Source: [Borrelia] lusitaniae (lineage in GTDB: Bacteria > Spirochaetota > Spirochaetia > Borreliales > Borreliaceae). From it: a stretch of 45,668 nt of DNA. Of this stretch, positions 8,837 to 17,140 are shown in pieces (within the stretch, counting starts at the first letter, position 1; each line of letters starts with the position of its first letter). The translations under genes and the position numbers were made by a program. Under the pieces are notes generated by a model. It saw only the letters and a list, made by a program, of their open reading frames with translations. It had not been told where the DNA came from and searched no databases. Where the stretch lies: assembly GCF_030440365.1 (NCBI RefSeq), contig NZ_CP124047.1:1-45668 (forward strand). The letters are read 5' to 3'.

Positions 8837-9518
8837 CAATTTCTTCAATCAAAGGCGGTGTTGGGAAAAGTACTACATCATTAATGTTTGCAAACATACT
8901 CTCAAAAAAAATTCAAAATATTATTGATAGATTTGGATCCACAAGCAAGTAGTACAAGTTTTTATATTAATATATACAAAGTTCTTAAAAAAGAAATAGA
9001 CATAGAAAATTCGACAATCAAAATAAATAACAATACAGATTTCATACCAAGTCACATAACTTTAAGCAAGTTTAATGAAGAGAGTATTTCATTAAAGGAA
9101 AATTTACTTAAAATTTTTTTAAGCTTTATTTAAACTAGATATGATTTTATTATAATGGATACGGCACCTACCTTAGGAAGTTTGCTTAATAATCACAGAT
9201 TACTTAATTATACCGCTACTAACAGATCAATGGGCAATCGAAAATTTGGATCTACTAAATAGTAGGCTTCACGATCTTTTTAGAAATGATTTGCCAATAT
9301 TTTATTTAATAACCAAATTAATTGAAACACAAAATATTGATAAAGAACTTAAAAAGTTTATTGAATTTGAATATAAGGGTAGGTTTTTAGGAAGTGTTCC
9401 CAAAAGAAATAATTTGCATAAAACTATTTTTTATAGAGAAGAATTCAACTCTAATGAGGATTATTACAAAGCTTATGAAAACATACTTGAAAATTTTTTT
9501 AGTATACTTTCAAGTTAG
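8810..9518 (+). pseudogene. Broken PF32 parA (BBB12), unit A
   Basis: The P-loop region and other ParA segments are legible but cannot be read as one protein. Differences from 33075-33836: one A lost right after the TTG start; two bases lost near 8908; a 39-bp in-frame deletion between ATATTAATAT repeats; CAA changed to TAA near 9131-9133; and an 11-bp deletion between GCTTAATA repeats near 9185. Several independent lesions make sequencing error an unlikely explanation. The gene would have encoded the partition ATPase. Confidence 0.92.
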
Positions 9519-9567
9519 TTCCATATGGAACTGCGAGTTCCATATGGAACTAACTTGAAAGTATACT
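9501..9567. repeat. 67-bp perfect palindrome between parA and PF49 (unit A)
   Basis: Two perfect 32-base arms flank a GCG loop, starting inside the 3' end of the broken parA. Each arm contains GTTCCATATGGAAC, itself a 14-bp palindrome. In unit B (33819-33884) the loop reads CGC, the reverse complement, and the outermost pair is lost. It is a good candidate for a partition centromere or operator. Confidence 0.75.
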
Positions 9568-9579
9568 GTGGAGAAAAAA

Positions 9580-9773
9580 ATGAAATTATATCTAATTCAA
9601 AAAGTATATTAAATAGGTCCTTTAAAGTAAAAATTGAAGACGAAAAAAGCTTCGATTTTTATAAATCAAATACAAACTTTGTAAGTTTTTTGCTAAAAGA
9701 GTTATATTATGATAATCAAAAATTACTTACAAGTATTAAAAATAAATATGAAAATTTAAAAAATAAAAAATAA
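9580..9773 (+). pseudogene. Truncated PF49 gene (BBB13), unit A
   Basis: A 355-bp deletion between two copies of AATGAAATTA removes nearly the whole N-terminal two thirds, including the helix-turn-helix-like part, and shifts the frame. The retained ATG at 9580 reads only ten codons. The residual open frame that begins in the palindrome at 9525 keeps about 64 C-terminal codons of PF49. It is not expected to function. Confidence 0.9.
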
Positions 9774-9822
9774 TATTTTGAATTTATAAGTAATGCTACA
9801 TTCAAAAATGTTTCAAAAACAC

Positions 9823-9940
9823 TTTACAAAAAAATAAAATACTATATAATAATCTATATAGATTGAGATGCAATGTCTCGCTCTTGTTGTTTGATTAGAA
9901 TAATAAGTTGGCTACCTTGTGGTAGCCTTTGTCATTTTTG
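9823..9940 (+). ncRNA. Candidate ~85-nt RNA after the partition block (unit A)
   Basis: A good sigma70-type promoter (TTTACA 9823-9828, 16-bp spacer, TATAAT 9845-9850) precedes a short non-coding stretch. That stretch ends in a strong hairpin, GGCTACC-TTGT-GGTAGCC (9910-9927), then TTTGTCATTTTT. A start near 9857 and an end near 9940 give about 85 nt. It also contains GAGAT/GTCTC, able to pair. It is preserved at every base of the transcript in unit B although the genes before it have decayed in A. Plausible as a small RNA; otherwise an isolated promoter-terminator pair. Confidence 0.5.
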
Positions 9941-10022
9941 CAATCCTAAAACAGGACTTATATGTCATTTATGTCAATTCTACTTTGTAATAAAGTATTT
10001 ATTTTAAAGGGAAATAAAAAAC

Positions 10023-10062
10023 AAATAAAGATTATAAAAATTAATTTTTATAATCTTTATTT
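10023..10062. terminator. 40-bp perfect palindrome at the 3' end of BBB14 (unit A)
   Basis: Two 20-base arms meet with no loop (centre AATT). It covers the BBB14 stop codon and its last codons. It is probably a terminator for BBB14 and possibly for RNA coming from the partition side. It is repeated exactly at 34696-34735. Confidence 0.6.
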
Positions 10063-10538
10063 TCAATTGATTCAACCATTACCAAGAAATCCAAAATTTT
10101 ACTTTTTTTCAAGATTAGATCTTCTAATCCAATTTTAATTTTAATTTCATCGTTCTTATAAGAAGCATCTTCTTCTTTTATCATCTTTTCTAATAAAGAC
10201 CTGGACAAAACAAACGAGGAATAATTAATCCAATTGCCAAAAAAATGGTTATCATCTCTTTTGTGGCTTATTTTTCCTTCAATTTTAGTTCCATCTGGCA
10301 AGAATAAAGGAGCCCGATCTGTTATACTGTGATTCCTAAACTTTGTATATAAAACTATTTTAGTTATTCCTGTTTTATAATTAAAAATCCCCTTAAGTTC
10401 CGCATTTTTGTTTAAATTTTGGTATATTCTAAATGTTTTTCCAAATTGATCATGCTCAACGTTTAAAGAAGTGCAAGATATTAATAAAAAAAATACCAAC
10501 GATTTTAAAAATTTTAATTGATCTCGACATAATCTCAT
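10041..10538 (-). CDS. Putative lipoprotein BBB14, unit A
   Basis: A 165-residue predicted lipoprotein. The signal ends LLISC, with Cys22 lipidated, and the start has a strong AAAGGAGAG eight bases upstream. The mature part is short and charged, with no domain I recognise. It lies alone on the minus strand between the partition block and oppAIV. The unit B copy differs at a few positions. The last codons overlap the 40-bp palindrome. Confidence 0.78.
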   Translation of the reverse strand: MRLCRDQLKFLKSLVFFLLISCTSLNVEHDQFGKTFRIYQNLNKNAELKGIFNYKTGITKIVLYTKFRNHSITDRAPLFLPDGTKIEGKISHKRDDNHFFGNWINYSSFVLSRSLLEKMIKEEDASYKNDEIKIKIGLEDLILKKSKILDFLVMVESIENKDYKN

Positions 10539-10639
10539 ATCTCTCTCCTTTGGTAAAAAAATTTATAGATTAATGAACATAATAATATATTTTTTATTAG
10601 ATCATTGCAAACAATATTTAATAAATTAATTAATATTTC

Positions 10640-10780
10640 TTAAATATTAATATCATTTTTTTTAAAAAAGCTAGATTCATAAAGTTTGTTTTCTAAATTA
10701 TTTACTCTTTTTTTATCAATACCTTGAATATTTTTGAAAATATTCACAAGTTTATTTTTAAAGACTAAAAAATTATTTGA
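10640..10780 (-). pseudogene. Possible coding remnant
   Basis: A 46-codon open frame without a start codon. Its end reads like Borrelia protein (NIFKNIQGIDKKRVNN, then a short Lys/Asn-rich tail). A stop precedes it at 10781-10783. The composition is so AT-rich that a chance open frame is possible. It is deleted in unit B except for its last codons. Confidence 0.25.
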
Positions 10781-10899
10781 TTACTTGTTAAGTAAGTAAA
10801 ATTTTCTAAAAGCTTAAATACTAATTTGTAGTACAGCAAATTGCTTTAAAAATAAAAAAAAGATTCTAGATTGTTCAATATTTTAAAGGTATCTTAAAA

Positions 10900-10930
10900 G
10901 CAATAAAGTTCTTATAAAGAACTTTATTGC
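10900..10930. repeat. Perfect 14-bp hairpin
   Basis: GCAATAAAGTTCTT and its exact complement flank ATA. There is no U-run in either direction and no adjacent intact gene. Unit B has lost it. Confidence 0.5.
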
Positions 10931-11331
10931 AACAAAGGAAGTGTTAAAAATTAAATTTAACTTACAAATTATAATTTAATTCTAATTTTTTAAAATTCAA
11001 TATTAATTTATTTTTTTATTAAAAAATAATAAATCTAATTTATAGATATATAAATAGTAGAAATTTTAACAAAATATTTTTTATATATAATAGCTATAGA
11101 GAGCAAACAATGAAAAATAGGAAAATTTAATATTAAAATAATTGAAATGTAATCGAATAAAGCTTAAAAATCAAAATATGATAAATATCATTCTTGAATG
11201 AAGAATAAATTATGAGTGTTTTATTTTAGATAAGTTTTAGTATTTTTAACAATGCTAATGTGAAATTATATTTAATATATAATAAATATAGACAAAATTT
11301 AAATTTATAAAAACTTGTAAGGATGTTTGAT

Positions 11332-12924
11332 ATGAAAATATTGATAAAAAAGTTAAAAACTTTATTGTTTTTTAATGCAATCTTATTTATTTCTTGTTTT
11401 AATGAAAATGATGGGCAAAAATTAGTATTTAAGCTAAATATTGGAAGTGAACCTGCTACTTTAGATGCTCAATTAATAAACGATACGGTTGGATCAAAGA
11501 TTGTAAGTCAAATGTTTCTCGGCATTCTAGATGGAGATCCTACAACTGGAGGATACAGACCGGGACTTGCTAAAAGTTGGGATATTTCTAATGAGGGAAT
11601 AGTTTATACGTTTCATTTAAGAGATAATCTTGTTTGGAGTGATGGAGTTTCAATTACTGCTGAAGCAATAAGAAAGTCTTATCTTAGAATTTTAGACAAA
11701 GAAACCGGTTCATCTCTTGTTAATATTATTAAGTCTACTATAAAAAATGCGGAAGAGTATTTTGATGGCAAGGTAAATGAGTCTGATCTTGGAATTAAAG
11801 CTCTAGATGATAAAACTTTGGAAATAACATTAAAATCCCCAAAACCATATTTTCTTGATATGTTAGTGCATCAAGCATTTATTCCTGTGCCAGTGCATGT
11901 TATTGAAAAGTATGGACAAAGCTGGACGAATCCTGAGAATATGGTTGTTAGTGGTCCTTTCAAATTAAAATCTAGAGTTTTAAATGAAAAAGTTGTTCTT
12001 GAAAAGAATAATAAATATTATAAATTTAAAGATGTTGTTCTTGATAATATTATATTTTTTGCAACAGATAATAGTATTACAGCTTATAATATGTATTTAA
12101 ATGATGAACTTGATGCAATTTTTAACAATGTTCCACCAGATTTGCTTAAGGATCTTAAGCTTAGAGACGATTATTATTCAATAGGCACTAATGTAGCCTA
12201 TTTTTATTCTTTGAATGCTAAAGTAAAACCTCTTGATAATGTTAATGTTAGAAAAGCGCTATCTCTTGCTATTGATAGGCAAACTTTAACAGAAAGCGTT
12301 CTTAATGACAGTTCTATTCCTACAATAAGAGCAACTCCGGATTACATTGATTACTCTTATAAAAGTAATTTAAGCTTATTTGATGCCCAAATGGCAAATA
12401 AGCTTTTGGTAGATGCAGGGTATCCCAATGGTAAAAATTTCCCTTTATTGAAAGTAAAATATAATATAAGTGATAGGCAGAGAAAAATTGCTGAATTTAT
12501 TCAAAATCAGTGGAAGAAAAATTTAAATATTGATGTCCAGCTTGAAAACGAAGAGTGGTCAACATATATAAATAGCAGAATAAATGGTAATTATGAAATA
12601 ATAAGGGCAGGGTGGTCAGGAGATTATGCTGATCCTATGACATTCTTAAGTATTTTTAAAACTGAAAACACATCTTTTTCATCTTATGGATATTCAAATT
12701 CTGAATATGATAAACTTTTAATAAAATCGGATCATGAAAGAAATATTTTCAAAAGACAAGAAATTCTAAAAAAAGCAGAAAAAATACTAATCGAAAAAGA
12801 TTTTCCAGCTATATTTATTAATATAGCTTCTTCTAGCTATCTTTTTAGAAACGATAAGTGGAAAGGCTGGGAGCCAAATATTTCGGAAAGATTTGATTTA
12901 TCCGAAATAAAACCAATTAAATAA
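11332..12924 (+). CDS. oppA4: Oligopeptide-binding lipoprotein OppAIV
   Basis: A 530-residue extracytoplasmic solute-binding protein (SBP_bac_5 family) that delivers peptides to the chromosomal OppBCDF transporter. The signal peptide ends LFISC, with Cys22 lipidated. The mature N terminus has the family pattern (GSEPATLDAQ, then LAKSWDIS and YTFHLRDNLVWSDG). The start is the ATG at 11332, with AAGGA eight bases upstream; the ATG at 11323 overlaps that site. A 15-bp stem terminator follows at 12961-13001. It is the only complete copy; unit B keeps the C-terminal part only. Confidence 0.93.
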   Translation: MKILIKKLKTLLFFNAILFISCFNENDGQKLVFKLNIGSEPATLDAQLINDTVGSKIVSQMFLGILDGDPTTGGYRPGLAKSWDISNEGIVYTFHLRDNLVWSDGVSITAEAIRKSYLRILDKETGSSLVNIIKSTIKNAEEYFDGKVNESDLGIKALDDKTLEITLKSPKPYFLDMLVHQAFIPVPVHVIEKYGQSWTNPENMVVSGPFKLKSRVLNEKVVLEKNNKYYKFKDVVLDNIIFFATDNSITAYNMYLNDELDAIFNNVPPDLLKDLKLRDDYYSIGTNVAYFYSLNAKVKPLDNVNVRKALSLAIDRQTLTESVLNDSSIPTIRATPDYIDYSYKSNLSLFDAQMANKLLVDAGYPNGKNFPLLKVKYNISDRQRKIAEFIQNQWKKNLNIDVQLENEEWSTYINSRINGNYEIIRAGWSGDYADPMTFLSIFKTENTSFSSYGYSNSEYDKLLIKSDHERNIFKRQEILKKAEKILIEKDFPAIFINIASSSYLFRNDKWKGWEPNISERFDLSEIKPIK

Positions 12925-12960
12925 TTTATCGCTAGCTCTTTTGATTTGGGTATAAATAAA

Positions 12961-13001
12961 AATAAGAAATGAATTCTTAAAATAAAAATTCATTTCTTAT
13001 T
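12961..13001. terminator. Terminator between oppAIV and the gua operon (unit A)
   Basis: AATAAGAAATGAATT (12961-12975) pairs perfectly with 12987-13001 across an 11-base loop, followed by AATTTTATTATTTT on the plus strand. The small minus-strand ORF ends in the loop, so it may terminate both convergent transcripts. Confidence 0.7.
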
Positions 13002-13105
13002 AATTTTATTATTTTAGAGTTGTTATTTTTCAATAGAATAAACGCTGAGTGCATTAATGCCATAAAAAGTATTGCAAAAATAGACGACATTATTATGTTT
13101 TTCAT
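12977..13105 (-). CDS. Small 42-residue membrane-protein ORF after guaB (unit A)
   Basis: An ATG at 13105 is preceded five bases upstream by AGGAGAG, one of the best ribosome sites in the window. The 42-residue product has one hydrophobic segment (MSSIFAILFMALMHSAFILL) and a basic tail (KIIKLIR). It lies 100 bases after guaB on the same strand, so it could be the last gene of a guaA-guaB-smORF transcript, ending in the oppAIV-side terminator loop. It stays fully open in unit B, where neighbouring guaB and oppAIV are ruined, with one Leu-to-Phe change. I know of no function. Confidence 0.55.
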   Translation of the reverse strand: MKNIIMSSIFAILFMALMHSAFILLKNNNSKIIKLIRNEFLF

Positions 13106-13205
13106 TATTCCTCTCCTGTCAAAGTTGTTATTTCTTCAAAAAGAATACAAGATCTTAAACATTTTAAGAGAATAGTTATTTAATTTGATAAATATTTTTA
13201 TATAT

Positions 13206-14423
13206 TTATGGTGTGCTAAAAACATCGTGAGGATGGGATTCTTTTAATGAAGAATGGCTTATTTTTACAAACTTAGAATTTATTTTTAAATCAGATATTG
13301 TAATTGCTCCTAAATAGCCCATTCCAGACATTAATCCACCCTTTAATTGAGTTAGAATATCTTTTAGTTCACCAGAATAAGGCACCATGCCTTCAATTCC
13401 TTCGGGGACTAATTTTTTAGACTCGTTGTTTTCTTCAAGTTGAAAATATCTTGATTTAGAGCCTCTTTTCATGGCAGAAAGAGAACCCATTCCAACGTAA
13501 GATTTGAATTTTTTTCCGTTGTAAATTATTTCTTCTGAAGGAGATTCTTTTGCGCCTGCAAAGAGATTTCCTATCATTACACTATCGGCTCCTGCTGCAA
13601 TGGCTTTAACCACATCTCCTGAAAATCTAATTCCACCATCTGCTATAATGCAAATATTTGTGTTTTTGCAAACTTCATAAACATCACAAATTGCTGTTAT
13701 TTGAGGAACACCAACTCCTGCAACTATTCTGGTTGTGCAGATACTACCTGGACCTATTCCTACTTTTAAACAATCTGCTCCTGCATTGATTAAATCTAAT
13801 GCAGCTTCTTTAGTTACTATGTTGCCAGCAATAAGGTCTAAGTTTGGGTATTTGTTTTTAATTGTTTTAACAAGTTCTATTATTCTTGTAGAATGTCCAT
13901 GAGCAGAGTCTATGACAATTAGATCTACATGTGCTTTTACAAGCTCTTCGACTCGTTCTGCAGTATCAATATCAATAGAAACAGCAGCTCCCACCCTTAG
14001 CCTACTATTTAAATCTTTGCATGCATTAGGAAAATCCTCTCTTAGTTTTGAATTTTTGTACATCTCTGGTTTTTCTAGATTTTGTTTTGCTGCAAGTATT
14101 TTGGTTGCTTGTTCGTTTGTATTTTTATTAGCATTAATAGTTTTTTGAGCTTTGTATGCTTTTACTTTTTCTATTTCTTTTTTTTGAGCTTCGATTGACA
14201 TATTTTTATGTATAATTCCTATTCCTCCCTCTTTAGCAATAGCTATTGCCATTTGGCTTTCTGTAACAGTATCCATAGCTGAGCTTAAAAATGGTATATT
14301 TAAGGATATGTTTTTAGTCAATTGCGTTTTTAAGCTAACCTCACTGGGCAATACAGAGGATTTTCTTGGAATTAAAGACACATCATCAAAAGTTAAAGCT
14401 TCTTTTATTATCTTATTTGTCAT
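13206..14423 (-). CDS. guaB: IMP dehydrogenase GuaB
   Basis: A 405-residue enzyme converting IMP to XMP with NAD+, the first committed step to GMP. Catalytic Cys229 is in the loop GPGSICTTR, matching the structure-defined cysteine of B. burgdorferi IMPDH. The barrel motifs ([27 protein letters not shown]) and the flap ([11 protein letters not shown]) are present. The protein is about 80 residues shorter than usual IMPDHs because the CBS pair is replaced by a short Lys/Asn-rich segment near 92-128, normal for Borrelia. AAGGA lies eight bases before the ATG. It is 24 bases downstream of guaA in one operon. It is the only working copy. Confidence 0.96.
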   Translation of the reverse strand: MTNKIIKEALTFDDVSLIPRKSSVLPSEVSLKTQLTKNISLNIPFLSSAMDTVTESQMAIAIAKEGGIGIIHKNMSIEAQKKEIEKVKAYKAQKTINANKNTNEQATKILAAKQNLEKPEMYKNSKLREDFPNACKDLNSRLRVGAAVSIDIDTAERVEELVKAHVDLIVIDSAHGHSTRIIELVKTIKNKYPNLDLIAGNIVTKEAALDLINAGADCLKVGIGPGSICTTRIVAGVGVPQITAICDVYEVCKNTNICIIADGGIRFSGDVVKAIAAGADSVMIGNLFAGAKESPSEEIIYNGKKFKSYVGMGSLSAMKRGSKSRYFQLEENNESKKLVPEGIEGMVPYSGELKDILTQLKGGLMSGMGYLGAITISDLKINSKFVKISHSSLKESHPHDVFSTP

Positions 14424-14447
14424 AAAGTTTCCTTTTTATTGTTTTTA

Positions 14448-15986
14448 TTATTCCCATTCTATGGTTGATGGAGGCTTAGAGGATATATCATAACAAACTC
14501 TATTTATACCCCTAACTTCATTAATTATTCTTGAAGAAACTTTTTTTAAAAAATTATAAGGAAGTTCAGTCCATTCTGCAGTCATGAAGTCTTGAGTATT
14601 TACACATCTAATGACAGCCGTGTATTCGTATGTTCTTTGATCTCCCATTACGCCTACAGATTTAACAGGTAGTAATACAACAAATGCTTGTCTTATTTCA
14701 TAATATAAATTATTTATAAAAAGCTCTTCTATTAAAATATTGTCTGCTTCTTGCAAGATATTTATTTTCTCTTTTGTTACTTCTCCGATTATTCTTATAG
14801 CTAATCCTGGTCCTGGAAATGGATGTCTGTAGAGATCTTCTTTTTTTATACCTAAATTTATTCCAATTTGAATTATTTCATCTTTAAAAAATTCATTCAA
14901 AGGTTCTAGAAGTTTTAAACGCATATTATCTGGAAGTCCCCCTACGTTGTGATGAGATTTAATTTTTGAAGAAGCACTATTTTTGGATTTAGATTCAATT
15001 ACGTCAGAATAAATTGTCCCTTGGGCTAAATATTCTATATTTGGATCTTCTAGAGTAATTTTTTCAAAAACATTTACAAATTCTTTTCCTATTATTTTTC
15101 TTTTTTCCTCAGGATCACTTATATTTTTTAAATGGTCCAAGAATTTTGCAGAAGCATCAATGTATTTTATATTTAAATCATATTTATGCCTTAATTCTAG
15201 TATTTTTTTATCTTCATTTTTACGCAACAAACCAGTGTTTACAAAAATGCAGATTAATTTTTCTTTTATTGCTCTTTTTATAAGTAGTGCGCAAACCAAA
15301 GAGTCTGTACCGCCAGAAAGTCCCAAAATAACCTTTTTATCACCTACTTTAAGCTTAATTTTTTCCACAATAGCTTCTATGTTCCCCTTTAATGACCAAT
15401 TAATTTGAGCTTGGCAAATTTTAAAAACAAAATTTTTAAGTATTTGATCACCAAACTCAGAATGAGTTACTTCTGGATGGAATTGTAAGCCGTAAATTTT
15501 TTGAGTTTCGTTTGATATAGAAGCAATACAATTTTTTGTAAAAGCTAACTGTTTAAAATTGTTGGGAATTTTTTCAATACTATCTCCATGACTCATTATA
15601 ATTTGAAATTTGTTTGGAAGTTCTGAAAATAAAAGAGAATTTTCATTTTTTAGAAAGATTTCAGAACTTCCATATTCTTGTTTGCAAGCTTTAGATACTA
15701 GTCCCCCAAATAGTTTGACAATTATTTGCATTCCGTAACATATACCTAAAACAGGTATATTTAAATTAAAAATTTCCATGTCCAAGCTAGGAGCTTTTTT
15801 TGAGTAAACAGAATCAGGTCCACCACTTAGTATTATTCCTGCGATGTTCATATTTTTAATTTCTTTTAAAGAGGTATAGTAAGGCATTACTTTTGTATAA
15901 ACGCCAATTTCTCTAATTCTTCTTGCAATTAGCTGGCTATATTGAGATCCAAAATCCAACACGAGTATTACACGAACATTCATCAT
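14448..15986 (-). CDS. guaA: GMP synthase GuaA
   Basis: A glutamine-dependent amidotransferase making GMP from XMP. The N-terminal class I glutaminase domain shows GGPDSV, the nucleophile Cys83 in GICYGMQ, and the His/Glu pair in FHPEVTHSE. The ATP-pyrophosphatase domain starts with the P-loop GLSGGTDS, followed by the dimerisation domain ending STIEWE. The longer open frame to 16034 is unlikely to be used: AAGGA (15992-15996) lies five bases before the ATG at 15986 and eight before a second ATG at 15983, giving 512 or 511 residues. It leads the guaA-guaB operon and diverges from ospC. Confidence 0.95.
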   Translation of the reverse strand: MMNVRVILVLDFGSQYSQLIARRIREIGVYTKVMPYYTSLKEIKNMNIAGIILSGGPDSVYSKKAPSLDMEIFNLNIPVLGICYGMQIIVKLFGGLVSKACKQEYGSSEIFLKNENSLLFSELPNKFQIIMSHGDSIEKIPNNFKQLAFTKNCIASISNETQKIYGLQFHPEVTHSEFGDQILKNFVFKICQAQINWSLKGNIEAIVEKIKLKVGDKKVILGLSGGTDSLVCALLIKRAIKEKLICIFVNTGLLRKNEDKKILELRHKYDLNIKYIDASAKFLDHLKNISDPEEKRKIIGKEFVNVFEKITLEDPNIEYLAQGTIYSDVIESKSKNSASSKIKSHHNVGGLPDNMRLKLLEPLNEFFKDEIIQIGINLGIKKEDLYRHPFPGPGLAIRIIGEVTKEKINILQEADNILIEELFINNLYYEIRQAFVVLLPVKSVGVMGDQRTYEYTAVIRCVNTQDFMTAEWTELPYNFLKKVSSRIINEVRGINRVCYDISSKPPSTIEWE

Positions 15987-16032
15987 ACAAGTCCTTAATA
16001 TAAATAAAAGTTTTCTTATTAAAGTAGAGTTC

Positions 16033-16212
16033 ATTTGATTATAGCATATTTAGCTTTGCTTCTGTGAATTTTGAAATCAAATTAAGACAATTGGTCTTAT
16101 AATATTTTAAATAATTTTTCAAGATTAATTTATTGAAAAATTGAAGATTACTCTTTAAAAATTGAAAAATAAAATTGTCGAACTAATAGTTCATAAAAGG
16201 AGGCACAAATTA
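16033..16212 (+). promoter_or_regulatory. ospC upstream region with two inverted repeats (unit A)
   Basis: An outer repeat, ATTTGATT (16033-16040) and AATCAAAT (16075-16082), is followed by a tighter one, TAAGAC-AATTG-GTCTTA (16083-16099), which overlaps a TATAAT-containing stretch. ospC is known to have inverted-repeat operators in this position. AAAAGGAGG (16196-16203) is the ribosome site. Unit B keeps the outer repeat only and adds a tandem repeat. Confidence 0.55.
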
Positions 16213-16842
16213 ATGAAAAAGAATACATTAGGTGCAATATTAATGACTTTATTTTTATTTATATCTTGTAATAATTCAGGGGAAAGCGAGAAAAACTCTG
16301 CATCTACTACTAATGCGTCTTTAAAAATGCCTAATCTTACAGAAATAAGTAAAAAAATTACAGATTCTAATGCATTTGCACTAGCTGTGAAAGAAGTTGA
16401 AACTTTGCTTTTATCTATAGATGAACTTGCTACCAAAGCTAAGGGTAAAAAAATAGATCATAATGGTTTAGGAGACATGCCAAATCACATCGGATCATTA
16501 TTAGCAGGAGCCTATGCAATAGCAGCCCTAATAACAGAAAAATTAAGTGGATTGAAGTCAGAAAAATTAAAGAGAAAAATTGATGAAGCTAAAAAATGTT
16601 CCGAAGATTTTACTGCGAAACTAAGAGAGAATGAGCAACAGTTTGTAGATGGTGCTGATGATTTACATGTAGAACATGCTATTTTAAGAACAAAGAATCC
16701 AGGTCATAATAAAGGTGCTCTAGAGCTTAAAAAGCTATTTGAATCAGTAGAAAGCTTGGCAAAAGAAGCCAAAAAAACAGTAACCAATTCAATTCAAGAG
16801 CTTACAAGCCCTGTTGTAGCAGAGACTCCAAACAAACCTTAA
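16213..16842 (+). CDS. ospC: Outer surface protein C, allele A
   Basis: A 209-residue surface lipoprotein required early in mammalian infection. The signal is MKKNTLGAILMTLFLFISC, with Cys19 lipidated. The conserved mature segments (NLTEISKKITDSN, GSLLAGAYAI, EAKKCSE, and the C-terminal ELTSPVVAE) frame variable helices and loops. The start is fixed by the AGGAGG site. The open frame to 16162 is only upstream read-through. The variable core differs strongly from the second ospC at 38937, so the plasmid carries two serologically distinct types. The terminator found after allele B is missing here. Confidence 0.95.
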   Translation: MKKNTLGAILMTLFLFISCNNSGESEKNSASTTNASLKMPNLTEISKKITDSNAFALAVKEVETLLLSIDELATKAKGKKIDHNGLGDMPNHIGSLLAGAYAIAALITEKLSGLKSEKLKRKIDEAKKCSEDFTAKLRENEQQFVDGADDLHVEHAILRTKNPGHNKGALELKKLFESVESLAKEAKKTVTNSIQELTSPVVAETPNKP

Positions 16843-16928
16843 TTTAAGATCAATATTATAGATTAATTTGTTTTAAAAAAGTAACTGGAAATTCCTTTAA
16901 ATAAGAATAATGTTTCTAGCTTTAAGTT

Positions 16929-16942
16929 GCTCTTTAAAGAGC
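16929..16942. repeat. Collapsed hairpin downstream of ospC (unit A)
   Basis: The 14-bp palindrome GCTCTTTAAAGAGC is the remnant of the 17-bp stem-loop at 39728-39764 in unit B, with the inner part removed. Confidence 0.5.
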
Positions 16943-17140
16943 TATTAATAAATTGAATTTAAAGGTTAACAGTTTGACAACTTTTTTTTAAAAAAATAAG
17001 CAGTATCTTTGATTTTTGCAATATTTTATAAAATTGCTCAGGTAGGTAAAATACTGTGAAAGTTAAACTTTTTTTTAGTAATTTATATTTAGTTTATTGA
17101 AATTACAAATTTTAAATTTTTTTTATAAATAGTAAATCAG

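Larger units (their letters stand above)
10539..11331. other. Long AT-rich gap upstream of oppAIV (unit A)
   Basis: No convincing intact gene. It holds a possible coding remnant on the minus strand (10640-10780) and a perfect 14-bp hairpin (10900-10913 and 10917-10930, loop ATA) with no clear gene to terminate. A TATAAT at 11086-11091 is followed by a six-codon ATG frame near 11110. About 355 bp of this stretch (roughly 10657-11012) are missing from unit B. Confidence 0.5.

Noticed and set aside
7736..9773. Sequencing error in homopolymers as the cause of unit A par frameshifts
   Set aside because: Some one-base losses could be errors, but 352-, 355-, 39- and 11-bp deletions and a nonsense codon are independent of homopolymers.
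11110..11127. Six-codon leader peptide before oppAIV
   Set aside because: An ATG with a GAGAG upstream exists in both units, but it is too short, has no control features, and is over 200 bases from oppAIV.
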